A stretch of 64,000 nucleotides of DNA from Oricola indica (GCF_019966595.1 NZ_JAINFJ010000005.1:215924-279923), one strand, 5' to 3'; positions 1 to 10,011 are shown, counted from the first letter of the stretch. A program made the numbers and translations. Notes: a model not told the origin generated them from the sequence alone.

Positions 1-1056
1 GTGCTGGAACAGGGTCGGGCCCGGCACCATGCCGTGCAACAGGAAGGCGCCCGCGATGATGCTGGAGATCACGTCGCCGGGAATGCCGAGCGTCAGGAGC
101 GGCACGAAGCTGGCGCCGTTGACGGCGTTGTTCGCGGCTTCGGGCGCAACGATACCTTCCTCGCAGCCCGTACCGAATATCTCGGGCGTGTCGGATTTGT
201 GCTTCGCCTCCGAATAGGCGAGGAACGCCGCCAGCGACTGACCGACGCCGGGCACGATCCCGACGATCGTTCCGATGATGCTGGAGCGCAGCAATGTCCG
301 GAAATGCTTCTTGAACATCGCCATCGTCGGGTAGCTGATGTGATAATTGGACCCGGCAGCCGTCTTCGCGATCTTCGGCCCGATCGTTCGCACGCCCTGA
401 TCCAGCACTTCCGAGATACCGAACAGGCCGATCAGCATCGGGATAAAGGATATACCGCCCTGAAGCTGGAATGTGTCGAACCAGAAGCGCGGCGTTCCAA
501 GAATGACGTCCGGACCGATCACTGCGAGCAGCATGCCCAGCGCACCCGACATCAGGCCCTTGACCATGTTGCCGGTGGAAACCGTCGCGATCACGGTCAG
601 CGCGAAGAGCGTAACGGCGAACATTTCGGGTGGGCCGAACTTCACCGCGACAGCGGCGAGCGGGGCCATGACGACGATCATCACGATATCGCTGAACGTA
701 TCGCCGAACACCGAGGCCGTATGCGCCAACGACAGCGCGCGGTTCGCCTCGCCGCGCTTCGTCATCGGATAACCGTCAAGCAGCGTCGCAGTGGAGGACG
801 CTGTCCCCGGCACGTTGATCAGGATCGCCGAGATCGACGCGCCGAACACGGCGCCCTTGTAGATGCCGACCAGAAAGACGATGGCCGCAACCGGTGAGAG
901 ATAGAATGTAAAGGGAATGAGGATGGCGACAGTCAGTGCGCCGCTCAATCCGGGTATCGCGCCGACAAGCGTTCCGACGAACACACCCGCCAGAATGTAG
1001 AGCAGGTTCTGCCACTGCGCGAAAAGAGCCAGACCTTCAAGGAATTGCGCGTACAT
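1..1056 (-). CDS. TctA-family large permease of a tripartite tricarboxylate-type transporter (partial, SlcG-like)
   Basis: This is the large membrane subunit of a TTT uptake system. It would move a substrate captured by the periplasmic TctC protein across the inner membrane. The reading frame opens with MYAQFLEGLALFAQ and runs off the window edge after 352 codons; family members are about 500 residues, so the C-terminal third is missing. Visible features are the N-terminal glycine-rich membrane motif GAIPGLSGAL, the conserved stretch INVPGTASSTATLLDG and a later GIVPGVGQSLAAFL repeat of the same type, within many hydrophobic segments. It begins 10 bases after the tctB stop, in the order tctC-tctB-tctA. 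Next to the suy/slc/com genes the likely substrate is sulfolactate, as for SlcG in Chromohalobacter salexigens. Family is certain; substrate is inferred from context. Confidence 0.9.
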   Translation of the reverse strand, partial: MYAQFLEGLALFAQWQNLLYILAGVFVGTLVGAIPGLSGALTVAILIPFTFYLSPVAAIVFLVGIYKGAVFGASISAILINVPGTASSTATLLDGYPMTKRGEANRALSLAHTASVFGDTFSDIVMIVVMAPLAAVAVKFGPPEMFAVTLFALTVIATVSTGNMVKGLMSGALGMLLAVIGPDVILGTPRFWFDTFQLQGGISFIPMLIGLFGISEVLDQGVRTIGPKIAKTAAGSNYHISYPTMAMFKKHFRTLLRSSIIGTIVGIVPGVGQSLAAFLAYSEAKHKSDTPEIFGTGCEEGIVAPEAANNAVNGASFVPLLTLGIPGDVISSIIAGAFLLHGMVPGPTLFQH

Positions 1057-1066
1057 CTCGAGAGCC

Positions 1067-1573
1067 CTACTGGAACAGCCGACCGAGCGGCAAAGGGATG
1101 TTCAGCAAGTCGCCAAACACGAAATAGAGAACCGCCATCAGCCCAGCCGTGACCAGAAAGGTCATCCACACGGACGCGCCGAGATAAAGCATGTACAGGA
1201 CGGCCACGATCGCCGTGGCGTAGATGTAGCCGATCCAGATCGTTCCGATCACGTAAAGCAGGATCAGCGCGATCGGGACGATTGCATTCAGCAGCGCATC
1301 CCTCGGCGTCGGTGCTTCATCGTCAGACGCGACCGGAAGCTCGTGGATCTCGTCCCCGCTGATGCGCCGCTTGAGCCAGAAGGCCGCAAGGAGCACGCAA
1401 AGGATCATCGAGAACAGGAGGACGACACGCGGGAAAAGCCAAGGCTGAATCCCGTCATCGTAAAGGCCGGGCGCTTCCTGCGGAGCGATGATGAAGAGCC
1501 AGAGCGCCAACGGGATCGCGACGATCGCAATGATCAGATCGAGATAGCCTTTGAGGGGGTTCTTGGAAAACAT
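1067..1573 (-). CDS. TctB-family small membrane subunit of the TTT transporter (SlcF-like)
   Basis: Small membrane subunit (about 168 residues) of the tripartite tricarboxylate-type transporter. I chose the ATG at 1573, giving MFSKNPLKGYLDL, because the first hydrophobic helix then begins about ten residues in. An in-frame upstream start would only add a basic tail unlike the family. Four hydrophobic segments are visible: around residues 12-30, 40-62, 90-125 (a double segment) and 135-160. This matches the TctB/DUF1468 plan. A charged loop rich in Asp and Glu lies near residues 65-85. The gene lies between tctC and tctA with short spacing, so the three should be co-transcribed. TctB proteins diverge quickly, so the assignment rests on position and topology as much as sequence. 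Confidence 0.85.
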   Translation of the reverse strand: MFSKNPLKGYLDLIIAIVAIPLALWLFIIAPQEAPGLYDDGIQPWLFPRVVLLFSMILCVLLAAFWLKRRISGDEIHELPVASDDEAPTPRDALLNAIVPIALILLYVIGTIWIGYIYATAIVAVLYMLYLGASVWMTFLVTAGLMAVLYFVFGDLLNIPLPLGRLFQ

Positions 1574-1738
1574 GAAAAACCTGTTTTTCGCGAAACACGA
1601 GACAAGCTGACGATACCCAAAAAGGGTACGCTTCCCTCGCAGACTTTGATTGGCTTCAACGCGCCCGCCGAGCGGCCATGCCGCCATCACGGGGTCCTTG
1701 GATCGCGTCCGCCCCGAAGAGCGGACGCGATGTCTTGC

Positions 1739-2707
1739 TTATTCCGAAGCGCCGAGCAGCTTGGAATACATCTCGAATTCGCGATCGACGCGCGCCTGGG
1801 TGTCTTCACGGGACATCCACTGCACAGAGACGCCAATTGCGCCCATGCGTTCCTGGAATTCCGGGTTTTTCACAACCTTCTCAAGCGCGTTTTCGAGCGT
1901 TTCCATGCGTTCTTCCGGCACGCCGACGGGAGCGTAAACCGCATACCAGGGGCTCAGTCCCGAAAATCCGACTTCGCTGAAGGTCGGCACGTCCGGAAAC
2001 TTCTCGAGGCGTTCGGCATTATCAACGACCAGAAGACGGGTCTTGCCGTCGGCACCGAGATCGCCGCGTACTTCCGTACCCGCAAGCTGAACCTGTTTGC
2101 CGTGAAGGGCCGCGATCACATTACCCGAACCGCCCATCGGCACGTGGCGGATTTTAAACCCGGCCTGATCGGAAATTCCCTTCATCGTCAGGTGGGCGAC
2201 GCTGTTCTCGCCGCTGGTCGCATAGGTGATCGACCCATCGGAAGCCTTAGCCGCCTCCAGGAAATCATCGAAGGTCTGCCACGGAGAATCCTTCGGCACG
2301 ACGAGTGCCGTGAAGAACGTGCCCACATGGCCGACCGGCGCGAGATCGCCCACATCATACGGCAAATCCTGAAGAATCGGCTTGGGGAGAACGGGACCCG
2401 CCGGCACCATGCCGAGCACATAGCCATCAGGACGCTGCGACACCATCCAGGCCGTACCGATCGTACCGCCGCCGCCGCTCGTATAGTTCGGCACGAGCGA
2501 AACGCCGAGTTCTTCCTGATAGAATGGAATGAGCGCCTGCGTCGCCACATTGGTGGAGCTGTTCGCACCGAACGGCACGTTGATCTGGATCGGCTTGGTC
2601 GGGAAATCGTCGGCCTGCGAGGGCGTCGCGGCGACCGACAGTCCGGCAATCGCGCCAACCGCCGCCATCAGCATCGGACGGTTCAGTTTCCGTAAGTAGT
2701 TCAGCAT
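1739..2707 (-). CDS. TctC-family periplasmic solute-binding protein of the TTT transporter (SlcH-like)
   Basis: Extracytoplasmic binding receptor (322 residues) for the TTT transporter. The start at 2707 (MLNYLRKLNRPM) has a strong ribosome-binding site, GGGAGG, just upstream. It places a signal peptide at residues 1-30, with a basic N-terminus, a hydrophobic core AAVGAIAGLSVAA and cleavage near SQADD. The mature start DDFPTKPIQINVPFG and the later GTIGTAWMVSQRPDGY and YAVYAPVGVPEE stretches are typical Bug/TctC features. Upstream lies a 256-base gap with the palindrome at 2870-2881, so this gene probably heads its own transcription unit (tctCBA). The family binds small carboxylates; the neighbours argue for sulfolactate. 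Confidence 0.92.
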   Translation of the reverse strand: MLNYLRKLNRPMLMAAVGAIAGLSVAATPSQADDFPTKPIQINVPFGANSSTNVATQALIPFYQEELGVSLVPNYTSGGGGTIGTAWMVSQRPDGYVLGMVPAGPVLPKPILQDLPYDVGDLAPVGHVGTFFTALVVPKDSPWQTFDDFLEAAKASDGSITYATSGENSVAHLTMKGISDQAGFKIRHVPMGGSGNVIAALHGKQVQLAGTEVRGDLGADGKTRLLVVDNAERLEKFPDVPTFSEVGFSGLSPWYAVYAPVGVPEERMETLENALEKVVKNPEFQERMGAIGVSVQWMSREDTQARVDREFEMYSKLLGASE

Positions 2708-2869
2708 GCGTTTTCCTCCCTTTGAAAACTCACCGAGCCAGACGCTCATCGCCTGTCCGGTAAAGACCGAAAGAGCGAACCGAAGACCGGTAACATGAGC
2801 GAAGCCTTCTCCGACGCCCACATGAGTTCTTCGGCAGTCCGTTCGGCATTCGATGCACCAGATAATGCA

Positions 2870-2881
2870 TCTTATATAAGA
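2870..2881. promoter_or_regulatory. Candidate GntR operator upstream of tctCBA
   Basis: The sequence TCTTATATAAGA is a perfect 12-bp palindrome, 163 bases upstream of the tctC start. The identical palindrome occurs at 6481-6492 in front of suyA and the GntR gene. Similarity continues past the palindrome on one side (CATAC here, TATAC there). An AT-rich palindrome repeated only at the two promoters of one pathway is what a shared regulator site would look like. The role as operator is inference. The TATAAG inside it could also serve as a -10 element on the minus strand. Confidence 0.65.
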
Positions 2882-2963
2882 CATACTAATTTGCCCCTGA
2901 ATGTGTGTCAACTGCCTACCGCCCCTGTAACCGGCTTTGCGAAACGTGGAATGAAGAACGAAA

Positions 2964-3959
2964 TCACTGGCCGAGCGCGGAAATCTGCGCCAGCAGATCG
3001 TCGTCGATCGAAATGCCTTTCTGCATGATCTCGGCCTTCAGTGACTGACGCCTGCGGCCCGGAACGCGCGCGCCGGGCATCGCGTCGATGAGCCCGGCCA
3101 ACACCGCGAATCGGCTCACCGCACTGCCTCCGAAAACCTCGGGATCGATCGCGATGATCAATTGTCCGGTACCCGGCGCCGCTCCCTCTCCGTCGAAGAA
3201 GGAAGTCGCTTCATAGCCGTAATTGGCGCCAGTCAGGCCCGCACACAGCATCTCGACCATGAGCGCGAGCGCTGTGCCCTTCGCATCGCCCATGGGCACC
3301 ATCGTGCCGTCGAGGGCAGCCTGCGCGTCGGTCGTCGGATTGCCCTCGCGATCAAGCGCCCACCCCTCCGGTATGGCGATGTCTTGCTGTTTGGCCGCCA
3401 TGATTTTCCCGCGCGCCACCTTGGACAGCGAGATATCGACCACCACGGGTCCGTGCTCGCCGGCGGGAGCCGCGAATGCGATCGGGTCCGTACCGTAAAG
3501 CGGTGTCTTGCCGCCCCAGGGCGCCATCGCGCTCGGCGCATTGGCGAACAGAATCCCGACGAGGTTCTTCTCCGCCAACCGCTCGACGATCGTGCCGGCG
3601 ACACCGCAATGATGCGACCGGCGAATGCCCGCCATGGCGATTCCCTGCAGCGTGGCCGCCTCGGGCAGGTTCTCCAGCGCAAGGTCGATCGCCGGATAGG
3701 CGAAGCCGTTTGCCGCATCCACCGCGAACGCGCCCGGCCGCTTCCTTTCAATCGTGGGAATGGCTTTCGCATCGACCTTGCCGGAAAGCGCCTGCGCGCA
3801 GTAGGACGGCATCCGGCGCAGCCCGTGACCGGACTGACCGGCCAGTTCGGCGGCGATCAGGGCGCGTGCGACCGACCCGGCATTCGCTTCGGACGCACCG
3901 CACCGAGCGAGCGTCTCGACGATGAGTGTTGTCGCTTCGGCGACCCCAAGCAGTTTCAC
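2964..3959 (-). CDS. comC: (R)-sulfolactate dehydrogenase, ComC-like (malate/L-lactate dehydrogenase family 2)
   Basis: NAD(P)H-linked oxidoreductase of the Ldh_2 family (331 residues), the family of malate, ureidoglycolate and sulfolactate dehydrogenases. In this setting it would reduce 3-sulfopyruvate to (R)-sulfolactate, the form cleaved by SuyAB. Visible family motifs are GHGLRRMPSY near residue 42, the RRSHHCGVAG segment near residue 112 with the expected active-site His, and the KGTALALMVEMLCAGLTG helix. The start is a GTG overlapping the slcC stop in the arrangement GTGA, so translation is probably coupled. From sequence alone the substrate could be another 2-hydroxy acid. The assignment depends on its position with SlcC-like and SuyAB-like genes, an arrangement known from Chromohalobacter salexigens. 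Confidence 0.85.
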   Translation of the reverse strand: MKLLGVAEATTLIVETLARCGASEANAGSVARALIAAELAGQSGHGLRRMPSYCAQALSGKVDAKAIPTIERKRPGAFAVDAANGFAYPAIDLALENLPEAATLQGIAMAGIRRSHHCGVAGTIVERLAEKNLVGILFANAPSAMAPWGGKTPLYGTDPIAFAAPAGEHGPVVVDISLSKVARGKIMAAKQQDIAIPEGWALDREGNPTTDAQAALDGTMVPMGDAKGTALALMVEMLCAGLTGANYGYEATSFFDGEGAAPGTGQLIIAIDPEVFGGSAVSRFAVLAGLIDAMPGARVPGRRRQSLKAEIMQKGISIDDDLLAQISALGQ

Positions 3960-4891
3960 GACGCGCTTTCCTTCAGATGTTTTGCAACGGTGTCCGCGGT
4001 CAGACGGCTCACCCGCACGTTCGATTCGTCCGTGACGCCCGCGATATGCGGCGTCAGAATGACATTCGACAAGCCGGCGAACATCGCGCCACGCTCTTCG
4101 GTCAGCGGCTCCTCTTCGAACACGTCAAGCGCCGCGCCGGAGATCTTGCCGGCCTTCAGCGCCGCCTGAAGCGCGAATTCGTCAACCGTCCCGCCGCGCG
4201 CGGCGTTGATCAGGACCGCACCCTTCTTCATTCTCGCGAAGGCTTCCGTTTCGATGATGTGCCGCGTTTGCGTCGTAAGCGGGATATGAAGGCTCACGAC
4301 ATCCGAAATAGATAGCAGTTCGTCGAGTGAGACGCGCCCCACATGTTTCCAGGCCGGATCGTCCGCCGCAACGAAAGGATCGCTCGCGACCACCGACATG
4401 CCGAGCGCGGCGGCCCGGCGCGCGACCTCGCGCGCGATCGAGCCGAAGCCGACGAGCCCCATCGTCTTGCCCGATATTTCGCGGCCGATAAGCGCCTGTC
4501 GCGGCCATTCGCCTGCGGCAACTGAGACGGTCGAAAGGTAGGCGCCGCGCAGCAGCATCAGCGCCGTTGTGATGACATATTCCGCCACCGAAAGATCGTT
4601 TGCGCCGGTCGCCGGAAAAACCGCGACGCCCCTCGCCTTGCAAGCATCGACATCAATGTTGTCGAGCCCGACACCGAGACGCCCGACGCATTGCAGCGCC
4701 GGTGCGGCTGCCAGGAGATCGTCTCGCACCTGCGTGCGATTGCGGACGAGAATCGCCTTGGCAACCCCAAGCGACGCCAACAGTTCCTCCGGGCGATCGA
4801 CCAGCGTGGGATCGAAGAGTACCGAGAAATCCTGGCGCAGCGTATCGACGGCAGCCTCCTCCATGAACTCGCTTATGACAATGTCATGCAT
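3956..4891 (-). CDS. slcC: (S)-sulfolactate dehydrogenase, SlcC-like (D-isomer-specific 2-hydroxyacid dehydrogenase family)
   Basis: NAD-dependent 2-hydroxyacid dehydrogenase (311 residues). In the sulfolactate pathway SlcC oxidises (S)-sulfolactate to 3-sulfopyruvate; with ComC this acts as a two-enzyme racemase. The Rossmann fingerprint GLVGFGSIAREVA lies near residues 145-157. The catalytic Arg is in NAARGGTVDE, the Glu in DVFEEEP and the His in LTPHIAGVT, all in the expected order. The gene starts about 75 bases downstream of suyB, with a 9-bp hairpin in that gap (4925-4948). It overlaps comC by four bases. The family also contains phosphoglycerate and hydroxypyruvate enzymes, so the substrate is inferred from the neighbours. 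Confidence 0.85.
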   Translation of the reverse strand: MHDIVISEFMEEAAVDTLRQDFSVLFDPTLVDRPEELLASLGVAKAILVRNRTQVRDDLLAAAPALQCVGRLGVGLDNIDVDACKARGVAVFPATGANDLSVAEYVITTALMLLRGAYLSTVSVAAGEWPRQALIGREISGKTMGLVGFGSIAREVARRAAALGMSVVASDPFVAADDPAWKHVGRVSLDELLSISDVVSLHIPLTTQTRHIIETEAFARMKKGAVLINAARGGTVDEFALQAALKAGKISGAALDVFEEEPLTEERGAMFAGLSNVILTPHIAGVTDESNVRVSRLTADTVAKHLKESAS

Positions 4892-4924
4892 GGCGTTTGC
4901 CTGTCCGATGGCTTGAAATGAAAC

Positions 4925-4948
4925 GGACCCGGCGATGATGCCGGGTCC
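4925..4948 (-). terminator. 9-bp hairpin between suyB and slcC (attenuator or weak terminator)
   Basis: The arms GGACCCGGC and GCCGGGTCC are perfectly complementary around a six-base loop (GATGAT). Reading on the minus strand the hairpin follows the suyB stop by about 20 bases and is followed by GTTTCATTTC, a poor U-tract. It may reduce readthrough into slcC-comC or protect the suyAB message from 3' decay, rather than stop transcription completely. Confidence 0.5.
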
Positions 4949-4966
4949 GGAATTGGCAGGGCCTAA

Positions 4967-6148
4967 TCAGGCGCTCCGGTAGAGTTTCGTCATGACGAAC
5001 TCGCGGTGACCGAGCGCCTCGGCCGCCGTGCTTCGCCCATTCGACGTGCGGACGATCATATCGATCAGGGCATCGCCCGCCTCGTCGATCGTCATCTCGC
5101 GCCGCAGGATGCCCGAAACATCGACATCGACATGCTCGCCCATTGTCCGGATCGTCCGGGGATTGGCCGATATTTTGATCACGGGCACGATCGGGTTGCC
5201 GATAACATTGCCCTGTCCCGTCGGGAATGTGTGTACCACATATCCGGCGGCCGCCATGAGCGTCACGCATTCGGCCGCGGCCGACGACGTGTCCATGAAA
5301 TAGAGACCTTTTCCGGCTACCGGCGCCTCCGCCGGCTCGAGGATATCGATATAGCGCGATTCGCGGCCGATCTTCTCGAGATTGCCAAGCGCCTTTTCCT
5401 CGATCGTGGTCAGGCCACCCTCGATGTTGCCCTTCGTGGGCTGGCTTTCCGACAGGTCGTCCGTCTGGTGCGCGAAGATCACGTCATCCTGGTAGGCCTT
5501 CCACATCTTGTACCAGCGCTCGCCGACTTCCTCGTTGATCGCGCGCGCCTTGCAGATGTGCTCGGCACCGGTGATCTCGGAGGTTTCTCCGAAACAGCCA
5601 TAGATACCTTCCGGCAGCAGCTTGTCATACATATTGCCGACGGTCGGGCAGGATCCCAGTCCGGTCGTCGTGTCGCTCTCGCCGCATTTGGTGGAGACCC
5701 AGAGATCGGAGATCGGGCATTCGACGCGCTGCAGTTCGGACGCGTAATGCACGAAGCCCTTGGCCGCGCGCGACGCATCCATGATGGTCTTGAGATCACC
5801 GTTCTGCTCGATGGAGAAGGCCGCCACCGGCTTGCCGGTTTCGGCAATCCCGTCCGCGATCTTCTGTGTCCAGCCCGGCTCGATACCGATCACGACCACG
5901 GCGGCGACATTCGGGTTCGCGCCCGTGCCGATCATGGTGCGGAAATGCAGATCGAGATCCTCGCCGAACTGAAGACGCCCATAAGCGTGCGGAAGCGCGA
6001 GTGTGCCCTTGATATTGTTGGCCACCGCCTCGCATGCCGCATTGGAAATGTCGTCGACGGGAAGGATTACCACATGGTTGCGCACGCCGACGCGACCGTT
6101 GTCGCGGCGATACGCCATGATGGTAAGATTTGAATATTGCGATGCCAT
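4967..6148 (-). CDS. suyB: (2R)-sulfolactate sulfo-lyase, large (beta) subunit
   Basis: Catalytic large subunit (393 residues) of sulfolactate sulfo-lyase, which cleaves (R)-sulfolactate to pyruvate and sulfite in the cytoplasm. It belongs to the altronate/galactarate dehydratase (UxaA C-terminal) superfamily. The start [15 protein letters not shown] at 6148 fits the family; a longer in-frame extension overlaps suyA and is discarded. Family-like blocks are [16 protein letters not shown] at the N-terminus, [17 protein letters not shown] near residue 165 with conserved Cys and Ser/Thr, and [18 protein letters not shown] near residue 320. It lies 17 bases after suyA, as separate subunits of one enzyme. 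SuyAB is distinguished from sugar-acid dehydratases mainly by this overall sequence and by the adjoining SlcC/ComC genes. Confidence 0.9.
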   Translation of the reverse strand: MASQYSNLTIMAYRRDNGRVGVRNHVVILPVDDISNAACEAVANNIKGTLALPHAYGRLQFGEDLDLHFRTMIGTGANPNVAAVVVIGIEPGWTQKIADGIAETGKPVAAFSIEQNGDLKTIMDASRAAKGFVHYASELQRVECPISDLWVSTKCGESDTTTGLGSCPTVGNMYDKLLPEGIYGCFGETSEITGAEHICKARAINEEVGERWYKMWKAYQDDVIFAHQTDDLSESQPTKGNIEGGLTTIEEKALGNLEKIGRESRYIDILEPAEAPVAGKGLYFMDTSSAAAECVTLMAAAGYVVHTFPTGQGNVIGNPIVPVIKISANPRTIRTMGEHVDVDVSGILRREMTIDEAGDALIDMIVRTSNGRSTAAEALGHREFVMTKLYRSA

Positions 6149-6165
6149 TCGACAGCCCTCCCCGG

Positions 6166-6453
6166 CTACCAGCGCTTGGTTTTCAGATTGTGGACGTGGA
6201 CGTGGCCGCCTTTTTTCACATCGGCGGTGAATTTCCCGATGTCCTCGCCATATTTGATTGCGGTCTCGCCCGCCTTCAGGTCGCGCAAAGCCACCTTGTG
6301 CCCGATCGGCACGTCGTCTCCGACCCCCAGATTGAAACTGGAATTGTCGGCCGTGACGACGCAAAGCATGTCGGTTCCAGCCTCGAGATTCTCCACCACG
6401 ACCACGCCGACATTGTCGGCATGTTCATGGACTAGCAATTGTGGTGCGGTCAT
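6166..6453 (-). CDS. suyA: (2R)-sulfolactate sulfo-lyase, small (alpha) subunit, SAF domain
   Basis: Small subunit (95 residues) of sulfolactate sulfo-lyase. It consists of one SAF-type domain, the same fold as the N-terminus of altronate dehydratase. Recognisable parts are the histidine-rich start [14 protein letters not shown], the [17 protein letters not shown] segment (the usual hinge of UxaA N-terminal domains) and the C-terminal [16 protein letters not shown]. The start ATG at 6453 has a good ribosome-binding site, GGAAGGAG. The gene heads the suyAB unit, and the palindrome at 6481-6492 lies 28 bases upstream in the core promoter. Confidence 0.9.
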   Translation of the reverse strand: MTAPQLLVHEHADNVGVVVVENLEAGTDMLCVVTADNSSFNLGVGDDVPIGHKVALRDLKAGETAIKYGEDIGKFTADVKKGGHVHVHNLKTKRW

Positions 6454-6480
6454 TCAGTGCTCCTTCCCTACTCCGCTAAC

Positions 6481-6492
6481 TCTTATATAAGA
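6481..6492. promoter_or_regulatory. Candidate GntR operator in the suyA / regulator divergent promoter
   Basis: Second copy of the perfect palindrome TCTTATATAAGA, in the 55-73 base gap between the divergent suyA and GntR genes. Its position suits both repression of suyAB and autoregulation. GntR proteins bind short AT-rich palindromes close to promoters, so this is the best operator candidate, though no binding is shown by the sequence itself. Confidence 0.7.
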
Positions 6493-6508
6493 TATACGAT
6501 ACATAATA

Positions 6509-7300
6509 GTGGAACTGTCAAGCGCGATGCACTATTATCAGGCACCGAAATTGCGAAGGAGCGCCGGCCCGTTGTCCGCAGAACACGAAGCACTGGACTA
6601 CAAACCGCTTTACGCCCGCATCCGTGACCGCCTTGTCGGCCGCCTCGTCGATGGCCAATGGACGCCGGGCATGCTGATTCCCAGCGAGATGGAACTCGCC
6701 CGCCAACTCGGCGTGAGCCAGGGAACCGTCAGAAAGGCGCTGGACGTTATGGCCTCGGAAAACCTGCTCGTGCGCAGGCAGGGGCGCGGCACCTATGTCG
6801 CGGTACCCGAGGAAGGTCCGCAGCAGTTCAAGTTTTTCCGGCTTCTGCCCGACGACGGAAGCCGCGTGCTTCCGGAATCGGAGGTCGTGCGCCGTCGCTC
6901 GGCGAAAGCGTCCGCAATGGAAGCCAAGATGCTGAAAGTGCCACCAGACAGCCAGCTCTGGACCGTCGAGCGCGTCCGGTTTCTCGGTGAGGAACCGCTT
7001 CTGGTCGAAACCATCATCTTGCCGGCGGCGCGGTTTCCCGGTTTCGACGAGGTCAACGACCTGCCGAACAATATCTATGGCCTTTACGCGGAACGATGGG
7101 GCGTCACTATCTCGGCAGCCTCCGAAAAGCTCAAGGCGGTCGCAGCGGAAAAGAACGACGCTGAGCTTCTCGGTTGCGCGTTGGGAGACCCGCTCATCCA
7201 GATCGAGCGCATCGGCTACGACCTGGAAAACACACCCAGCGAAATCCGCGTCTCGCGATGCAATACACGCAACGCGCATTATGTTTCTGTGGTGCGATAG
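6509..7300 (+). CDS. GntR-family transcriptional regulator with UTRA domain (probable sulfolactate regulator)
   Basis: Regulator of about 260 residues. An N-terminal winged helix (residues 30-97) shows the GntR pattern: LYARIRDRLVGRLVDGQW, IPSEMELARQLGVSQGTVRKAL and the wing RRQGRGTYV. The C-terminal part (about 115-260) is a UTRA ligand-binding domain with PLLVETIILPAARFPG and the final GDPLIQIERIGYD. The frame opens with GTG at 6509; an ATG at 6527 (MHYYQAPKL) is an equally possible start, and neither has a strong ribosome-binding site. It is divergent from suyA and shares its promoter region, which holds the palindrome 6481-6492. The effector is likely sulfolactate or a pathway intermediate; this is inference. 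Confidence 0.88.
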   Translation: MELSSAMHYYQAPKLRRSAGPLSAEHEALDYKPLYARIRDRLVGRLVDGQWTPGMLIPSEMELARQLGVSQGTVRKALDVMASENLLVRRQGRGTYVAVPEEGPQQFKFFRLLPDDGSRVLPESEVVRRRSAKASAMEAKMLKVPPDSQLWTVERVRFLGEEPLLVETIILPAARFPGFDEVNDLPNNIYGLYAERWGVTISAASEKLKAVAAEKNDAELLGCALGDPLIQIERIGYDLENTPSEIRVSRCNTRNAHYVSVVR

Positions 7301-7439
7301 CGCCTAGAGCCCAGCAAAAGAACCGCCGCTTTCCGCAAGGCGCTTCAGTAAAGGCCCCGGCTCCCGGAAAATGTCTGGAATTGGTCCGCTCCTGAGGGCC
7401 GGAGCCACGGGAACGCGAATATGTGGCATTAAAAATTGC

Positions 7440-7515
7440 TGGTGCCCCCGGAGAGACTCGAACTCCCGACCCTCTGATTACAAATCAGATGCTCTACCAA
7501 CTGAGCTACAAGGGC
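7440..7515 (-). tRNA. tRNA-Thr (anticodon TGT)
   Basis: On the minus strand the gene folds as a full cloverleaf of 76 bases with CCA encoded. The acceptor arms GCCCTTG and CGGGGGC pair with two G-U pairs. The D arm starts GCTCAGTTGGTAGAGC. The anticodon stem TCTGA/TCAGA encloses TTTGTAA, giving anticodon TGT for ACA codons. The T loop is TTCGAGT between GGGAG and CTCTC. Confidence 0.97.
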
Positions 7516-7613
7516 ACGCGTTGCCGATAGCATATACACCAAAGCTGTAAAGAGACTATTTCCAAGCTGTGTGCTAAGCGCACCGGGTTAATGTGATTGC
7601 GAGCCCTGCCCTC

Positions 7614-8381
7614 ATGAACAATGAGTCCATCGCCTTCCTGTCGTCGGATACGCCGGAGTCGCGCGAATCGGCCAAGTTGCTATCCGCGCTCTACGGTCAG
7701 GAATCGATCGAGGAAGCCGAGACGATCGTCGCGCTCGGCGGCGACGGTTTCATGCTGCAGACGCTTCACCAGTTCATCAACACCGGCAAGCGGATCTACG
7801 GCATGAACCGCGGGTCTGTCGGCTTCCTGATGAACGATTTCCGCGAGGACGGCCTGCGCGAACGCATCGCCGCCGCCATTCCGGAAACGATCCGGCCGCT
7901 GCGGATGCGCACCGAAAACATGGATGGAGAAAAAACCGAGGCCTTCGCCATCAACGAGGTTTCGCTGTTTCGCCAATCCTACCAGGCCGCCAAGATCGCC
8001 ATCCACGTCGATGGCAAGGAACGGCTCGCAGAACTGATCTGCGACGGCGTGATGCTCGCGACACCGGCCGGGTCGACCGCCTACAACCTGTCGGCGCAAG
8101 GCCCGATTATCCCCATCGACGCACCGCTTCTCGCGCTGACGCCGGTCAGCCCGTTCCGTCCGCGACGCTGGCGCGGGGCGCTCCTGCCCAACCAGGTTTC
8201 GGTCACCTTCACCGTGCTGGAGGCGGAGAAGCGACCGGTCAACGCCGTGGCGGACCATTCGGAGGTCAAGTCGGTGCGCAGCGTTCGCATCGAGGAAGCG
8301 CGCGACGCGACCGCGACGCTTCTGTTCGACGAGAGCCACTCCTGGGACGAACGAATCCTTGCCGAACAGTTCCGCTACTGA
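7614..8381 (+). CDS. nadK: NAD kinase
   Basis: Phosphorylates NAD to NADP in the cytoplasm (about 255 residues). The NAD kinase signature GGDG is in [15 protein letters not shown] near residue 45. [12 protein letters not shown] and the later INEVSLFRQ and [23 protein letters not shown] blocks match the family in order. I prefer the ATG at 7614 ([14 protein letters not shown]), because the family starts with this strand; an in-frame GTG at 7593 would add seven residues. It stands alone between tRNA-Thr and the helicase gene. Confidence 0.93.
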   Translation: MNNESIAFLSSDTPESRESAKLLSALYGQESIEEAETIVALGGDGFMLQTLHQFINTGKRIYGMNRGSVGFLMNDFREDGLRERIAAAIPETIRPLRMRTENMDGEKTEAFAINEVSLFRQSYQAAKIAIHVDGKERLAELICDGVMLATPAGSTAYNLSAQGPIIPIDAPLLALTPVSPFRPRRWRGALLPNQVSVTFTVLEAEKRPVNAVADHSEVKSVRSVRIEEARDATATLLFDESHSWDERILAEQFRY

Positions 8382-8502
8382 CGCAAGGGTCGGCGCGAGA
8401 AGAGCACGATCAGGCCCTTTTGGGCTCGCAAAACGCGGGAATTCCGGGCTTTCGGTTGACTCTGAGGCCACAAACGCCTAGTTCCGAGCCGGAACGCGGC
8501 AT

Positions 8503-9993
<1,491 letters not shown>

Positions 9994-10011
9994 TTTTTCT
10001 GACATGAAACG

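Noticed and set aside
1343-2695. 450-codon plus-strand frame across tctB and tctC
   Set aside because: It crosses two real genes on the other strand and the gap between them, and has shadow-type composition.
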